DNA from: an uncultured Flavobacteriaceae bacterium
GTDB lineage: Bacteria > Bacteroidota > Bacteroidia > Flavobacteriales > Flavobacteriaceae
Length of the DNA: 64,000 nt
NCBI GenBank assembly: GCA_947488345.1
Contig: CANKZQ010000001.1
Span: forward strand, 1,191,501-1,255,500
Direction of reading: 5' to 3'
Shown here: positions 18,805 through 27,514 of the stretch, in pieces
How the letters are laid out: every line of letters begins with the position of its first letter
How positions within the stretch are numbered: the stretch's first letter is position 1
The notes under the pieces: model-generated
What the model saw: the letters and a program-made list of their open reading frames with translations, nothing else
What the model was told of the DNA's origin: nothing
The model's database searches: none
Position numbers and translations under genes: made by a program

Positions 18805-20301
18805 ATGAACACTAAATCTATTCTTGCCAAACCCTTTGCGAAAGCCATTCAGAAACGTGTCTATAAATGGGCAGCGAATCCGGTGAAAACGCAAGAAAAA
18901 GTCTTTAAAAAATTAATCCGACAAGCCACCAAAACAACCTTCGGTCGAGATCATAATTTTGGTCAAATCAAGTCTTATGAGGATTTTAAAAAGAATGTTC
19001 CGGTAAGAGACTATGAAGGTCTAAAGAGTTATATCGAACTTATATTAAACGGACAATCGGATGTTTTATGGAAAGGAATGCCCTTATATTTTGCAAAAAC
19101 TTCGGGAACGACCTCGGGTGCCAAATATATTCCGTTGACCAAAGCATCTATGCCTTGCCATACCAAAGCAGCAAGAAATGCTTTACTACTTTATATCGCT
19201 GAAACAGGGAATGCTGATTTCGTAAATGGCAAATTGATTTTTTTACAAGGAAGCCCCATTATTGATGAGAAAAATGGCATTAAAACGGGTCGACTCTCAG
19301 GTATTGTAGCCCACTACGTCCCTAATTATTTGCAAAGTAATCGCATGCCTAGTTGGGAAACCAATTGCATCGAAGATTGGGAAACGAAGGTCAATGCGAT
19401 CGTTGAAGAAACGGTTACTGAAGATATGACGCTTATCAGCGGTATTCCGTCATGGGTACAAATGTATTTCGAAAAATTACAAGCGAAAACGGGTAAAAAC
19501 ATCAGTACTATTTTCCCGAATTTTAATTTGTTCGTGTATGGTGGTGTGAATTATGAGCCTTATCGGAATAAATTTGAAAAAATGATTGGCAAACGTGTAG
19601 ATTCCATCGAATTGTTTCCCGCTTCCGAAGGTTTCTTCGCCTATCAGGATAAGCAAAATGAAAAGGGCATGTTATTGCTCTTAAACAATGGTATTTTCTA
19701 TGAGTTCATAAAAGCTGATGAGTTTTTTGAAGAGAGTCCTGAAAGAATTTCTATCGGCGATGTTGAGTTAGGCGTTAACTATGTACTCATTATTTCGACC
19801 AATGCAGGTTTATGGGCCTATAATATTGGCGATACTGTGGCTTTTACATCGTTAAAACCCTATCGTATTATAGTTACAGGGCGTATCAAGCATTTTATCT
19901 CAGCTTTTGGAGAACATGTGATCGCCAAAGAAGTAGAACACGCCTTACAAGCAGCAACTAAAGATACTGCAGTTTCTGTCAGTGAATTTACGGTAGCTCC
20001 ACAAACGAATCCGGCAAACGGATTACCATATCATGAATGGTTTATAGATTTCGAAAAAGAACCTGAAGATATGGCAGGGTTTATCAGTATAATCGACAAT
20101 GCAATGCAAAAACAAAACTCGTATTATTTTGACTTGATAGAAGGTAAAATACTGCGTACGCTCGTCATATCTAGAGTACAAAAAGACGGTTTTTCGGCAT
20201 ATATGAAATCTATCGGCAAATTAGGCGGTCAAAATAAGGTGCCAAGATTATCTAATGATCGAAAAATAGCGGATGGACTACAACAATTTTTAATCAAATA
20301 A
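18805..20301 (+). CDS. GH3 auxin-responsive promoter family acyl-adenylate/acyl amidosynthetase-like protein
   Basis: YFAKTSGTTSGAKYIPLTKASM; LFPASEGFFAYQ; GH3 family layout. Confidence 0.88.
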   Translation: MNTKSILAKPFAKAIQKRVYKWAANPVKTQEKVFKKLIRQATKTTFGRDHNFGQIKSYEDFKKNVPVRDYEGLKSYIELILNGQSDVLWKGMPLYFAKTSGTTSGAKYIPLTKASMPCHTKAARNALLLYIAETGNADFVNGKLIFLQGSPIIDEKNGIKTGRLSGIVAHYVPNYLQSNRMPSWETNCIEDWETKVNAIVEETVTEDMTLISGIPSWVQMYFEKLQAKTGKNISTIFPNFNLFVYGGVNYEPYRNKFEKMIGKRVDSIELFPASEGFFAYQDKQNEKGMLLLLNNGIFYEFIKADEFFEESPERISIGDVELGVNYVLIISTNAGLWAYNIGDTVAFTSLKPYRIIVTGRIKHFISAFGEHVIAKEVEHALQAATKDTAVSVSEFTVAPQTNPANGLPYHEWFIDFEKEPEDMAGFISIIDNAMQKQNSYYFDLIEGKILRTLVISRVQKDGFSAYMKSIGKLGGQNKVPRLSNDRKIADGLQQFLIK

Positions 20302-20304
20302 CGT

Positions 20305-20862
20305 ATGAAAGTAGTATCGGTAAATATTGGTGAACGCAAAAAGGTACAATGGAAAAATCAGGAATATACAACTGGCATTTTCAAATATCCCGTTGAGAAG
20401 CCCATTTTTTTGGATACTGAAGATGTGAGAGGAGATCATGTTGTTAATAGAATATACCACGGAGGAGTCTTACAAGCGGCGTATGCCTACGGAGAGCAGC
20501 ATTATGACTATTGGAAAAAACTATACCCCAACCATGATTGGCAGTATGGTATGTTTGGCGAGAATTTAACCATTACAGATTTAAACGAAGAAGAAATTCA
20601 TGTTGGAAGTGTATATCAACTGGGAGCTGCTAAAGTTGAGATTACAAAACCCCGACAGCCTTGTTTAAAATTGGGTATTCGTTTTAATGATATGAAAATT
20701 ATCAAGCAATTTTGGAATGCTACCAAAAGTGGTCTCTATTTTAAAATTTTAGAAACAGGTCATGTCAATAAAAATGATCAGTTGATACTCATAGAAAATA
20801 AACCTCAAAATATGACCATTGCCGAATTATATGCCTCCAAAAGAGTCGAAAAAGGTTTGTGA
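20305..20862 (+). CDS. MOSC domain-containing protein
   Basis: GDHVVNRIYHGGVLQAAYAYGEQHYDYW; MFGENLTI; PRQPCLKLGIRF. Confidence 0.9.
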   Translation: MKVVSVNIGERKKVQWKNQEYTTGIFKYPVEKPIFLDTEDVRGDHVVNRIYHGGVLQAAYAYGEQHYDYWKKLYPNHDWQYGMFGENLTITDLNEEEIHVGSVYQLGAAKVEITKPRQPCLKLGIRFNDMKIIKQFWNATKSGLYFKILETGHVNKNDQLILIENKPQNMTIAELYASKRVEKGL

Positions 20863-20864
20863 TG

Positions 20865-21554
20865 TTATTTAGTTTCTGGAATTGGATATAATTTAGGTTC
20901 AGTAATGCCCTCTTTATTTAGATATTCTTTATTCATTCTATAGTGATTTTCGGTCATTCCATTTAAATACGCTTGCAGGGTTTCCATTCCGAGTAGTTGT
21001 CTTCTTTTATTGACATTTATACTGTCTTCTAGGGCTTCAATATAGGCCTGACCAAATTTATTATAACTTACTTGTGTGCCGTACAACTGAGGTTTATTGG
21101 TATTCTTTCGAACGCGATCGGTTAACAATCCAACGTGGGCTCCGTCTGCATTCTTTTTGGCAACTTGTTCTTTCAATAACAGCAGTACTTCTGTCTGAAA
21201 ATCAGGATCAAAATCGGCATGTTGTACCATGACCCAAAAATCTGATTCTCCACTTTTACCTATTAAATCATATCCAGGATATCCATGTATTTTGATTACA
21301 CTATCTAATACTTCTTTATGAACTCTGCTAATGCTATCTCTTACCACATACCAAGCTTCCCAGTTTCCTTCATACTTCCCTTGAGGGATGCCCGCATAAT
21401 ATTGATCTATTTCGGTCATTTTTGCTAATTTATCTGCAAGTTTCTGGTTGAATTGTACTTTTTCAACTTTCGAATTTTCTTTTCTTTTATCACACCCTAT
21501 CACTAGTACAAAGACAACTAAACATACCCAGCTAGTTTTTACGATTTTTCTCAT
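20865..21554 (-). CDS. DUF6624-like lipoprotein
   Basis: Lipobox VIGCDK; QHADFDPDFQTEVLLLLKEQV pattern. Confidence 0.65.
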   Translation of the reverse strand: MRKIVKTSWVCLVVFVLVIGCDKRKENSKVEKVQFNQKLADKLAKMTEIDQYYAGIPQGKYEGNWEAWYVVRDSISRVHKEVLDSVIKIHGYPGYDLIGKSGESDFWVMVQHADFDPDFQTEVLLLLKEQVAKKNADGAHVGLLTDRVRKNTNKPQLYGTQVSYNKFGQAYIEALEDSINVNKRRQLLGMETLQAYLNGMTENHYRMNKEYLNKEGITEPKLYPIPETK

Positions 21555-21636
21555 GTCTACGTATTTATTTATACCACTAAGTTAAACCTTTTCAGATTCT
21601 GATAGTCATAGAACAAAATGCTAAAAAGTTAAAAAA

Positions 21637-21855
21637 ATGAAAAAGTTTGTATTAATTGTCTTAGGAAGTGTGTTGCTATTAGTCGGAAACTCATGTGTAG
21701 TACATACAAGGCCTGCAGCAAATTCTCGTGTTGTAGTGGTAAAAAAAGCCCCTAGAAATCATAAGATTGTGGTTGTAAAAGGAAAACGCTATTATACTTG
21801 GAATGGAAAGTATTATCAGAAAACCAGAAAAGGGTATGTCGTTACTCGACTATAA
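21637..21855 (+). CDS. small lipoprotein, DUF6515-like
   Basis: 72 aa with lipobox NSCVV and basic HKIVVVKGKRYYTWNGKYY. Confidence 0.65.
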   Translation: MKKFVLIVLGSVLLLVGNSCVVHTRPAANSRVVVVKKAPRNHKIVVVKGKRYYTWNGKYYQKTRKGYVVTRL

Positions 21856-21887
21856 AAAAAGAGCCTCGGATATCCGAGGCTCTTTTT
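21856..21887. terminator. bidirectional intrinsic terminator between convergent genes
   Basis: AAAAAGAGCCTCGGATATCCGAGGCTCTTTTT perfect palindrome. Confidence 0.9.
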
Positions 21888-21908
21888 ATTTTAATTTCTA
21901 ATTATAAA

Positions 21909-22580
21909 TTAGTCGATTTTCGCCGGTTTAGGCGGAACCATACTTTCGTAACCTTCAGGAATTGTCATTTCAAATTTACTGTCTGCCACTTTTTCCTCTT
22001 TCAATTCAGTCACTTCCATCGTAATCTTCATTGGCATCCCACCTTGTGTCATATTCATGATCATATACATCGGGTATCCTTTCAACCTATCTCCTAACAT
22101 CGCACTATTTTGCGTAGGAGCCTTAATCTTTTCTGTCATATACATGGTCATCTTCACCTCAACTCCTTCATTTGTGCCTTCGATATCATATCCTTTACAC
22201 ACATAACCAACAATCGTTTTTGTTTTACCATTTGCAGTGACTGTTAACTTTTTTGCATCTTCGTCTGACGTTTTAACCTCAGTTTTGGTATATTTCTTGC
22301 CGAGCATAGGATTGTTAATCAAGGCTAAGATCTTTTTTGAATCATTATCAACAATGGTAGTCGTTTCTCCGGCCATCGGATTCTTCATTTCAGATCTCGA
22401 TTTATTGCCTTTGAAATATGTTGTCATAGCCATATCACCAATCATAGCCAATTGCGCATTCATTTGCTCGTTGTCGCTAGACATATTCATTTTCATTGTC
22501 ATAACGCCTTCTTTTAGTTCTTTTTGAGCAAAGACATTTACGCTCATAGCAACTAAACATACTAAAATAATTTTCTTCAT
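21909..22580 (-). CDS. secreted DUF4412-like protein
   Basis: Signal peptide MKKIILVCLVAMSVNVFAQ; Met-rich; TIVGYVCKGYDIEG. Start refined from 22622. Confidence 0.75.
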   Translation of the reverse strand: MKKIILVCLVAMSVNVFAQKELKEGVMTMKMNMSSDNEQMNAQLAMIGDMAMTTYFKGNKSRSEMKNPMAGETTTIVDNDSKKILALINNPMLGKKYTKTEVKTSDEDAKKLTVTANGKTKTIVGYVCKGYDIEGTNEGVEVKMTMYMTEKIKAPTQNSAMLGDRLKGYPMYMIMNMTQGGMPMKITMEVTELKEEKVADSKFEMTIPEGYESMVPPKPAKID

Positions 22581-22669
22581 TTTTATTCGTTTTTTGATGT
22601 TAATAAAAACCTCCATTACCAAATTGCACAGGTAATAGAGGTATATATTGGTTTTGTAAAGATATAAAA

Positions 22670-23596
22670 TTATAATTCTAATAGACCATTTGTTTTCTGA
22701 ACGCCTGCTGCGCTTTCCTGTAAATGAGCTTTTTCGGCATCACTCAAGGTTATGTCTACAATTTTTTCAATTCCGTTGCGTCCTAAAACTACTGGTACAC
22801 CTATACAAAGATCAGATAAACCATATTCTCCTTCTAAATAGGTAGAACAAGGAAATATCTTTTTCTGATCACAAGCAATGGCCTGTACTAAACCAGAAAC
22901 TGCCGCACCTGGTGCATACCATGCTGAAGTACCTAACAATTTTGTCAAGGTAGCCCCACCTACTTTTGTGTCTTCTTTTACTTGGGTTAAACGTTCATCA
23001 GAAATAAACTCAGATACAGGCACTGAATTTCTAGTTGCCAAACGCGTTAAAGGTACCATTCCTTTATCAGAATGCCCTCCGATTACCATACCATCAACAT
23101 CAGAAATTGGTGCTCCTAGTGCTTCAGCTAAACGGTATTTAAAACGTGCCGAATCGAGCGCACCACCCATTCCGATAATTCTGTTTTTTGGTAAATCTGT
23201 TGTTTTATGCACTAAATGAGTCATAGTATCCATTGGATTTGACACCACAATGATAATCGTATTCGGAGAATGCTCAATTAAACTTGAAGAGACTGATTTT
23301 ACAATTCCTGCATTGATTCCTATCAATTCTTCACGTGTCATTCCTGGCTTACGAGGAATTCCAGATGTAATTACGCAAATATCGCTGTTTGCTGTTTTTG
23401 AATAATCACTTGTTGTTCCGGTTACTTTGGTATCGAATCCATTTAATGAAGCAGTTTGCATCAAATCCATCGCTTTACCTTCGGCATAACCTTCTTTGAT
23501 GTCTAACAATACTACTTCTGAGGCAAAATCTTTAATTGCAATATACTCGGCACAACTTGCACCGACAGCTCCTGCTCCTACAACTGTTACTTTCAT
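22670..23596 (-). CDS. mdh: malate dehydrogenase
   Basis: KVTVVGAGAVGASCAEYIA, GIPRKPGMTREELIGINAGIV, VVSNPMDTMTHL. Confidence 0.95.
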   Translation of the reverse strand: MKVTVVGAGAVGASCAEYIAIKDFASEVVLLDIKEGYAEGKAMDLMQTASLNGFDTKVTGTTSDYSKTANSDICVITSGIPRKPGMTREELIGINAGIVKSVSSSLIEHSPNTIIIVVSNPMDTMTHLVHKTTDLPKNRIIGMGGALDSARFKYRLAEALGAPISDVDGMVIGGHSDKGMVPLTRLATRNSVPVSEFISDERLTQVKEDTKVGGATLTKLLGTSAWYAPGAAVSGLVQAIACDQKKIFPCSTYLEGEYGLSDLCIGVPVVLGRNGIEKIVDITLSDAEKAHLQESAAGVQKTNGLLEL

Positions 23597-23618
23597 GTAT
23601 TCTTTAATTTATTTTTTA

Positions 23619-25559
23619 TTAAATATCAATATTTGCGTATACCGCGTTGTTCTCAATAAATTCTCTTCTTGGCGGAACTTCATCTCCCATCAGCATAGAA
23701 AAAGTTCTATCCGCTTCAGCGCTATTATCAATCGTTACCAAACGCATGGTTCTAAACTCAGGATTCATGGTGGTATCCCATAATTGCTCCGCATTCATTT
23801 CACCAAGACCTTTATATCGCTGTATTGGTGCACTTCCACCAAATTTCTCAACGATAGCATCACGCTCTTCATCATTCCATGCATATTCTTTCTTTGCTCC
23901 TTTCTTCACCAAATACAAAGGTGGTGCTGCGATATATACATATCCTTCTTCGATTAATTCTTTCATATATCTAAAGAAGAACGTTAAAATTAAGGTGGCA
24001 ATGTGACTACCATCAACATCGGCATCACACATAATCACAATTTTATGGTAGCGTAATTTTTCAAGGTTTAAAGCTTTACTATCTTCTTCTGTTCCAATCG
24101 TGACACCGAGAGCTGTAAACATGTTTTTGATTTCTTCATTTTCAAAAACTTTATGTTGCATTGCTTTTTCAACGTTCAAAATCTTACCACGTAATGGTAA
24201 AATGGCTTGAAAATTACGATCACGACCTTGCTTCGCTGTACCCCCTGCCGAATCTCCCTCGACTAAGAATATTTCACACTTTTCAGGTTCAGACCAAGCA
24301 CAATCAGATAATTTTCCTGGTAAGCCGCCGCCGCTCATTACGGTTTTACGCTGTACCATTTCACGCGCTTTCTTGGCCGCGTTACGTGCCTGAGCTGCTA
24401 AAATTACCTTTTGAACAATCGTTTTGGCATCTGCCGGGTTTTCTTCTAAATAGTTGGTGAGCATTTCAGACACTGCCTGGCTCACTGCAGAAGTTACATC
24501 GCGATTACCCAATTTCGTTTTTGTTTGCCCTTCAAACTGGGGTTCCGCTACCTTTACAGAAATAATCGCTGTTAAACCTTCACGAAAGTCATCACCAGCG
24601 ATTTCAAACTTCAATTTATCGAGCATTCCTGTACTTTCGGCATATTTCTTCAAGGTTCCTGTTAAACCTCTTCTAAACCCAGATAAATGCGTTCCTCCTT
24701 CATGCGTATTGATATTATTCACGTACGAATGTAAATTCTCGGTATACGAAGTATTATATACCATGGCTACCTCAACTGGAATTCCATTTTTCTCTCCTTC
24801 CATAGAAATAACATCAGAAGTTAGCTGCTCACGAGTAGCATCTAAGTATCTAACAAATTCTTTCAACCCTTCAGTACTATGAAAATCTTCTCTTATGAAA
24901 TTTCCTTCATCATCTTTATTTCGTTTATCAGTAATTGAAATTTTAATTCCTTTGTTTAAGAAAGAAAGCTCGCGCATTCGCGCAGATAAGGTTTCATAGC
25001 TAAAGTCAATTTCCGCCTGAAAAATAGTATCGTCTGGTATAAATGTTACCATCGTACCTTTTTCAGTTGTCTCACCAACCGTTTTTACGGGATATAGCGG
25101 TTTTCCTTTTTCATATTCTTGCTCCCAAATTTTACCTTCACGGAAAACAGTCGCTTTTAAGTGATTTGATAGGGCATTTACTACAGAAACACCTACACCA
25201 TGCAATCCTCCAGATACTTTATAAGAATCTTTGTCGAATTTACCTCCGGCACCAATTTTGGTCATCACCACTTCTAGCGCTGAAACACCTTCTTTTTTGT
25301 GCATCCCAACAGGAATACCACGTCCATTATCTTTAACTGAAATTGAGTTGTCTTCATTTATCCAAACATCTACGGCATCACAATGACCTGCCATAGCTTC
25401 ATCGATAGAATTATCTACCACTTCATACACCAGGTGGTGTAAACCTCTTACTCCAACATCTCCTATATACATCGATGGGCGCATTCTTACATGCTCCATC
25501 CCTTCCAACGCCTGAATACTATCGGCTGAATAATTAGGTTTTTTTGCTTCTTCGCTCAT
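23619..25559 (-). CDS. gyrB: DNA gyrase subunit B
   Basis: YSADSIQALEGMEHVRMRPSMYIGD, EGDSAGGTAKQGRDRNFQAILPLRGKILNVEKA, MCDADVDGSHI. Confidence 0.97.
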   Translation of the reverse strand: MSEEAKKPNYSADSIQALEGMEHVRMRPSMYIGDVGVRGLHHLVYEVVDNSIDEAMAGHCDAVDVWINEDNSISVKDNGRGIPVGMHKKEGVSALEVVMTKIGAGGKFDKDSYKVSGGLHGVGVSVVNALSNHLKATVFREGKIWEQEYEKGKPLYPVKTVGETTEKGTMVTFIPDDTIFQAEIDFSYETLSARMRELSFLNKGIKISITDKRNKDDEGNFIREDFHSTEGLKEFVRYLDATREQLTSDVISMEGEKNGIPVEVAMVYNTSYTENLHSYVNNINTHEGGTHLSGFRRGLTGTLKKYAESTGMLDKLKFEIAGDDFREGLTAIISVKVAEPQFEGQTKTKLGNRDVTSAVSQAVSEMLTNYLEENPADAKTIVQKVILAAQARNAAKKAREMVQRKTVMSGGGLPGKLSDCAWSEPEKCEIFLVEGDSAGGTAKQGRDRNFQAILPLRGKILNVEKAMQHKVFENEEIKNMFTALGVTIGTEEDSKALNLEKLRYHKIVIMCDADVDGSHIATLILTFFFRYMKELIEEGYVYIAAPPLYLVKKGAKKEYAWNDEERDAIVEKFGGSAPIQRYKGLGEMNAEQLWDTTMNPEFRTMRLVTIDNSAEADRTFSMLMGDEVPPRREFIENNAVYANIDI

Positions 25560-25607
25560 ATTTTTTAATACTCTTTTTTATAGATTTTCAAAACATACAA
25601 ATATAAG

Positions 25608-25633
25608 AAAACACGCTCGTTTGAGCGTGTTTT
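25608..25633. terminator. bidirectional intrinsic terminator upstream of gyrB
   Basis: AAACACGCTC-GTTTT-type loop-GAGCGTGTTTTT hairpin with T/A runs on both sides. Confidence 0.75.
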
Positions 25634-25704
25634 TCAAATGCATAATAACGGAAGTTATTAACAAAATTTAGAGTATATGGTGATCGGTTCTCGCTTTGTG
25701 AATT

Positions 25705-25781
25705 TTAAAAGAAATAGTCTAAAATTTGTGTCAGTGATTTTAGACTATTTCACCCTACAAGCCATTAACCGAATTAGCTTT
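25705..25781. repeat. 77-bp direct repeat, copy 1 (terminator plus 3' end of PepSY-like gene)
   Basis: Identical base for base to 26999-27075. Confidence 0.95.
25712..25750 (-). terminator. intrinsic terminator of the remnant cassette
   Basis: AAATAGTCTAAAAT / ATTTTAGACTATTT perfect 14-bp stem followed on minus strand by CTTTTAAAATT. Confidence 0.75.
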
Positions 25782-25835
25782 ATGTTTTAACTATAAGTGC
25801 CTTTGAATGAACACCTATTTAGTTGTTTCTTGTAC

Positions 25836-25870
25836 CAAATATATACTATGATTCTAAAGAAAATCTAAAG
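25836..25870 (-). promoter_or_regulatory. orphan promoter: CTTTAGA-N4-CTTTAGA-N9-TATATTTG
   Basis: Same architecture and spacing as promoters of the two PepSY-like genes at 25943-26290 and 27068-27400, but no CDS follows. Confidence 0.6.
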
Positions 25871-25942
25871 ATTAAAAAAGAAATAGCCTAAGCACATATA
25901 AATACGTGGTTTAGACTATTTCAACCCTACAAGCCATTTCCT

Positions 25943-26290
25943 TTACAAGCTTTTCCCAATTTTATTTATTGCCTTATTTTCGGGAGCTATTACGTTACCT
26001 TCTGCATCAATCATCACGGTTTCATATTCTTCACCTTGCTGTAATTTGACATAATATATAATTCGCCCATCTTTCTTTGCTTTCAAGGCCTTCACCGGTG
26101 TCTGTTTCGCGTATTTTTCAGTCAAGGTTTTTTTAATCGCATCTGGCAAATCGGCCAATTTGACTTCTTCCATATCTTGTTGATCTTCTTGCACAACAAT
26201 TTGAACGTTATCCTTTACCTCTTGGGCATACATATTTGTACTTACCAAACTTAACGACGCCACTACTATTAGGGCACTCAATTTTTTCAT
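25943..26290 (-). CDS. secreted PepSY-like protein (paralog C)
   Basis: Signal peptide; VKLADLPDAIKKTLTEKYAKQTPVKALKAKKDGRIIYYVKLQQGEEYETVMIDAEGNVI pattern shared with two neighbours. Confidence 0.75.
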   Translation of the reverse strand: MKKLSALIVVASLSLVSTNMYAQEVKDNVQIVVQEDQQDMEEVKLADLPDAIKKTLTEKYAKQTPVKALKAKKDGRIIYYVKLQQGEEYETVMIDAEGNVIAPENKAINKIGKSL

Positions 26291-26348
26291 AATGTTTACT
26301 GTTTTAATTGTTAAAATTTTAAAAAATATTTTGGTTTGTTTGATGATT

Positions 26349-26383
26349 CAAATGTAGGGCTCGAATCTAAAGATTCTCTAAAG
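26349..26383 (-). promoter_or_regulatory. promoter with response-regulator-like direct repeats: CTTTAGA-N4-CTTTAGA-N9-TACATTTG
   Basis: TCTAAAG at 26366 and 26377 (11-bp period) and CAAATGTA at 26349-26356 on + strand. Confidence 0.65.
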
Positions 26384-26547
26384 GTTTGAACGCACAATTC
26401 GTTAAAAAATGTTAATTATTTATCAGAAGTACACATTCCAAAAGAGACCACTTTATCTCATAAAAAAACACGCCTAAAAAAGCGCGTTTTAATAATCTTT
26501 ATTTTCAAATTGTAGTTCTGTTTACAAACTATTAAGCGCCTCTACAA

Positions 26548-26868
26548 TCATTGCCGTCTATTGCTTTTTTCAGATGCGATTATCTTTCCCTCATTACTCA
26601 GCAAGACTATTTGAAACGCATCTTCGCTTCCTAATTTCACTTTGTAAACTGACTTGCCCTTCAACTTTCCTCTTACAGCCTTTTCAATAGTATATTTTGC
26701 ATATTTTGTTCGGAGTTCTTTTTTAACTTCATCGGGCAAATCGTTAATTTCGATCGTTTGTTGTTGAATATTTTGCGAAATGATCGATGATTCTTTTTTG
26801 ACCTCTTGAGCTGTAACACAATGTGACATCACACCCAAAAAGAAAAGTAGCAATCCTAGTTTTTTCAT
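26548..26868 (-). CDS. secreted PepSY-like protein (paralog B)
   Basis: Signal peptide; IEINDLPDEVKKELRTKYAKYTIEKAVRGKLKGKSVYKVKL. Confidence 0.7.
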   Translation of the reverse strand: MKKLGLLLFFLGVMSHCVTAQEVKKESSIISQNIQQQTIEINDLPDEVKKELRTKYAKYTIEKAVRGKLKGKSVYKVKLGSEDAFQIVLLSNEGKIIASEKSNRRQ

Positions 26869-26998
26869 AATTCTTATTTTTCCCGGTTAACCGCTGTTAC
26901 AAATCTCGTAAATTTAATGACATAAAAGCGCAAAACACACATGAATGTGTGTTTCACAAATAATTTAGAGTATACTATTTTGGATTGCTTATAGAAGA

Positions 26999-27075
26999 TT
27001 AAAAGAAATAGTCTAAAATTTGTGTCAGTGATTTTAGACTATTTCACCCTACAAGCCATTAACCGAATTAGCTTT
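26999..27075. repeat. 77-bp direct repeat, copy 2 (3' end and terminator of paralog A)
   Basis: Identical to 25705-25781; includes the stop codon region of the 27068-27400 gene and its terminator. Confidence 0.95.
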
Positions 27076-27400
27076 TTCCTTCTATTTCTTCTTGACCTAA
27101 TAATTTTCCTTCAGCATCAAAATGTGCCAAAATATAGGCGCCATCTTTCTCAAGCTTCACCATATATACGTCTGCACCGTCTTTTTGTGCTTTATACGCT
27201 TTCTCTGCCGTATGTTCTGCAAATTGCTCTCCCAAAGCTTTTGTTACCGCTTCTGGCAATTCGCTTAATTTAATTTCAACCTTTTCTTGCGTTACTTCTT
27301 CAACAACAGCTTTAACTTCTTTTTGTACTTCTTGCGCAAAAGTAGTTGTACTTACCAAACTCAATGCCGCAACTAAAAATAGAAAACTTAATTTTTTCAT
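27068..27400 (-). CDS. secreted PepSY-like protein (paralog A)
   Basis: Signal peptide; IKLSELPEAVTKALGEQFAEHTAEKAYKAQKDGADVYMVKLEKDGAYILAHFDAEGKLL. Confidence 0.75.
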   Translation of the reverse strand: MKKLSFLFLVAALSLVSTTTFAQEVQKEVKAVVEEVTQEKVEIKLSELPEAVTKALGEQFAEHTAEKAYKAQKDGADVYMVKLEKDGAYILAHFDAEGKLLGQEEIEGKS

Positions 27401-27460
27401 GATGTTAATGTTTTTAATAATTAATATTTAAATTCTACTAGCATGGCTTGCTTGATGGTT

Positions 27461-27495
27461 CAAATGTAGTATATGAATCTAAAGAGAATCTAAAG
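27461..27495 (-). promoter_or_regulatory. promoter with response-regulator-like direct repeats: CTTTAGA-N4-CTTTAGA-N9-TACATTTG
   Basis: TCTAAAG at 27478 and 27489 (11-bp period) and CAAATGTA at 27461-27468 on + strand. Confidence 0.65.
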
Positions 27496-27514
27496 GTTCG
27501 GAAGCGCCTGTAAA

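Larger units (their letters stand above)
25703..25831 (-). ncRNA. candidate small RNA from a CDS-less PepSY-like cassette remnant
   Basis: Minus-strand -7 element (TATATTTG, 25836-25843) with upstream CTTTAGA repeats, about 120 nt without a plausible ORF, then a perfect 14-bp terminator stem (25712-25750). TSS estimated from -7 position. Confidence 0.4.

Noticed and set aside
25043-25336. Antisense ORFs inside gyrB and other long CDSs (for example 24454-24882, 30803-type overlaps)
   Set aside because: Lie opposite well-supported conserved CDSs, with compositional bias expected of shadow ORFs.
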